The notes under the pieces are model-generated. The model worked only from the letters and a program-made list of their open reading frames with translations. It did not search any database and was not told the DNA's origin. This document shows, in pieces, positions 20,510 to 21,604 of a stretch of DNA of 21,604 nt. The stretch is from an uncultured bacterium (GTDB lineage: Bacteria > Cyanobacteriota > Vampirovibrionia > Gastranaerophilales > Gastranaerophilaceae). Position 1 is the first letter of the stretch; each line of letters begins with the position of its first letter. The stretch covers positions 1 to 21,604 of the forward strand of contig URPS01000039.1 of the NCBI GenBank assembly GCA_900549855.1, written 5' to 3'. The position numbers were made by a program, and so were the translations under genes.

Positions 20510-21214
20510 TTAAAATTCCAGATAATTATCGCCGTATAAATTTTCCTTTGCCATTCGAAGCAGCATTTTGGCAAATCTGCATCTATCCGTATCACCAAGG
20601 TTATTTAGAATATTTATTGCGCTCTTTAGTTTTTTCATTGCTTTTTTAGGGTCTGGGTGTAGCAATACTTTTGCTAAATCAATTTGTGTTGTTGCTAATA
20701 AATCTTGAAATTTATCTTTGTTTTTATCCTTGTTGCCAATTGTCCTATAATTATTTACAGAACTATCAAAATCAGAAATAACTTCTTTTAGCAGACTTTC
20801 TTCTCTTACGAGTACTTTGCGCAATTTTTCTGAAATTCCTTGTTTTTCATATTCTCTGTGCAAATCTTCTAATCTTGCAATCATGTGCATTTTATCATTT
20901 TGGAATTCTGCAATTTCAAATCCTTGTTTAATATATTTTTCTTTAATTTCCAGTGGCAAAAATTTGAATTTCGCCAACTTGCTGCAAAGAATTCCGGCTA
21001 AATCTAAATTGCCTACTTTTAATAATTTTTCTACCAAAGCAGCAAACTTGTCTGACAAAGTTTCAATCATTCCTATTGAATGATAATCTGCTTCGCATTT
21101 TCTTTGCGCAATAGTGAATTTTCTAATTGGCATTTGCGGAGTTGATAGTGCATCTTTTGAAAATTTACTAAATCTATTTTCTGCACTTTGAATGGTTACC
21201 GGATTAATTTTCAT
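20510..21214 (-). CDS. Unknown all-helical (TPR-like) protein
   Basis: A 234-residue protein, not recognised. It is almost wholly helical and soluble, with repeated helix pairs such as LVEKLLKVGNLDLAGILCSK (about 61-80) and a similar pair near the end (LAKVLLHPDPKKAMKKLKSA), reminiscent of tetratricopeptide repeats. A basic linker (about 155-172, NKDKNKDK) divides the two halves. The start MKINPVTIQSAENRFSKF is a short polar lead like that of the gene at 7856. No ribosome-binding site is visible, and TATAAT abuts the ATG. It is separated from the 81-aa gene by a 55-bp gap and divergent from the MutL-like frame. Confidence 0.65.
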   Translation of the reverse strand: MKINPVTIQSAENRFSKFSKDALSTPQMPIRKFTIAQRKCEADYHSIGMIETLSDKFAALVEKLLKVGNLDLAGILCSKLAKFKFLPLEIKEKYIKQGFEIAEFQNDKMHMIARLEDLHREYEKQGISEKLRKVLVREESLLKEVISDFDSSVNNYRTIGNKDKNKDKFQDLLATTQIDLAKVLLHPDPKKAMKKLKSAINILNNLGDTDRCRFAKMLLRMAKENLYGDNYLEF

Positions 21215-21250
21215 ATTATATTAATAAACTATAAAAATTTTTTTTGCTAG

Positions 21251-21256
21251 TATAAT
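21251..21256 (+). promoter_or_regulatory. Candidate -10 box of the MutL-C-like gene
   Basis: A perfect TATAAT lies 31 bp before the ATG at 21288; no good -35 box is visible. It suggests that the MutL-like frame has its own transcript rather than being the cut end of a longer gene. Confidence 0.35.
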
Positions 21257-21287
21257 TAAAAAATAATATTTATCGGCAGGTGTAATT

Positions 21288-21604
21288 ATGTATGAAAAGA
21301 TTAAGAAAAACTATTATTCAGATACAGAAAAAGAATCACAAATGTTATTATTGCCAGATGTAATAACATTAACACATAAAGAAATGGACATAGCAAGAGA
21401 CAATATGGAAATTTTCAATAAGGCTGGATTTGAAGTAGAAGAATTCGGAGAAAACACGATAAAATTAAATGGTGTACCTCCAATATGCTATGATTTGGAT
21501 ACAAAAGAATTGTTCTTAGAGACTTTAGATGAAATAAATACAGTAGCAAGAACAGCAAAACAAGAAATAGAAGAAAGATTTATTTCAACAGTTGCATGTA
21601 AATC
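21288..21604 (+). CDS. MutL C-terminal domain lacking the ATPase part (runs off the window)
   Basis: The first 105 residues of a frame that continues past the window. It matches the mismatch-repair protein MutL from just after the DQHAAHER motif onward: MYEKIKK, QMLLLPDVITLTHKEMDIA (18-36), AGFEVEEFGENTIKLNGVPP (47-66), and ERFISTVACKS (95-105). Full MutL proteins have about 330 residues of GHKL ATPase and a linker before this; none is encoded upstream. A stop lies 8 codons before the ATG, and the opposite strand holds another gene. GGCAGG serves as ribosome-binding site. The endonuclease DQHA motif is absent. It may be a truncated duplicate, a split MutL or a separate regulator. Confidence 0.75.
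   Translation, partial: MYEKIKKNYYSDTEKESQMLLLPDVITLTHKEMDIARDNMEIFNKAGFEVEEFGENTIKLNGVPPICYDLDTKELFLETLDEINTVARTAKQEIEERFISTVACK

Overview
**Organism.** The window is strongly AT-rich and uses the standard bacterial code: TGA serves as a stop, for example at the end of the glycosyltransferase. It carries a type II fatty-acid synthesis cluster, a three-domain NifU plus NifS, and PdxJ (the DXP-dependent vitamin B6 route). Several small helical proteins of unknown function start with MKI-x-P. Together these suggest a gut-type, non-photosynthetic cyanobacterial relative (Melainabacteria/Gastranaerophilales). This is an inference from gene content and style; no rRNA is present to prove it.

**Layout.** Positions 1-4450 hold an XRE regulator, a small HAD-like protein, a GtrB/DPM-type glycosyltransferase divergent from a ChbG/YdjC deacetylase, and a membrane-anchored phospholipase D-like protein overlapping the deacetylase. 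Positions 4571-6882 hold pdxJ, a small four-cysteine protein, a 191-bp palindromic repeat element, an EF-hand protein and a second XRE regulator. Positions 6997-10225 are an apparent operon: nifU, a small unknown gene, nifS and an MscS-family channel. From 20454 down to 10564 (minus strand) runs the lipid cluster: 81-aa unknown, yceD, rpmF, plsX, fabH, fabD, an unknown membrane-anchored protein, fabG, acpP, fabF. Two foreign-looking pieces break it. One is a four-helix-bundle (23S intervening-sequence-type) gene flanked by inverted repeats between fabH and fabD. The other is a roughly 2.1-kb accessory stretch between fabG and acpP, with plus-strand orphan genes, decayed reading frames, 101-bp tandem repeats and a repeated hairpin. 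The right end has an unknown helical protein divergent from an open reading frame that matches only the C-terminal part of MutL.

**Most interesting locus.** Positions 10235-10503, between mscS and fabF, look like a compact hidden gene system. A 21-codon ORF on the minus strand (10330-10395) encodes a hydrophobic peptide and has a near-perfect Shine-Dalgarno. It lies inside a 199-bp segment bounded by the inverted repeat GTAGGGC. Each end has a sigma70-like promoter facing inward, both with 17-nt spacers and both predicted to start at the G of GTAGGGC. One transcript would carry the peptide and the other would be antisense to it. The region around the Shine-Dalgarno has 7-nt complements in both the 5' leader and the 3' tail of the peptide transcript. 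This is the architecture of a type I toxin-antitoxin locus, inferred from sequence only.
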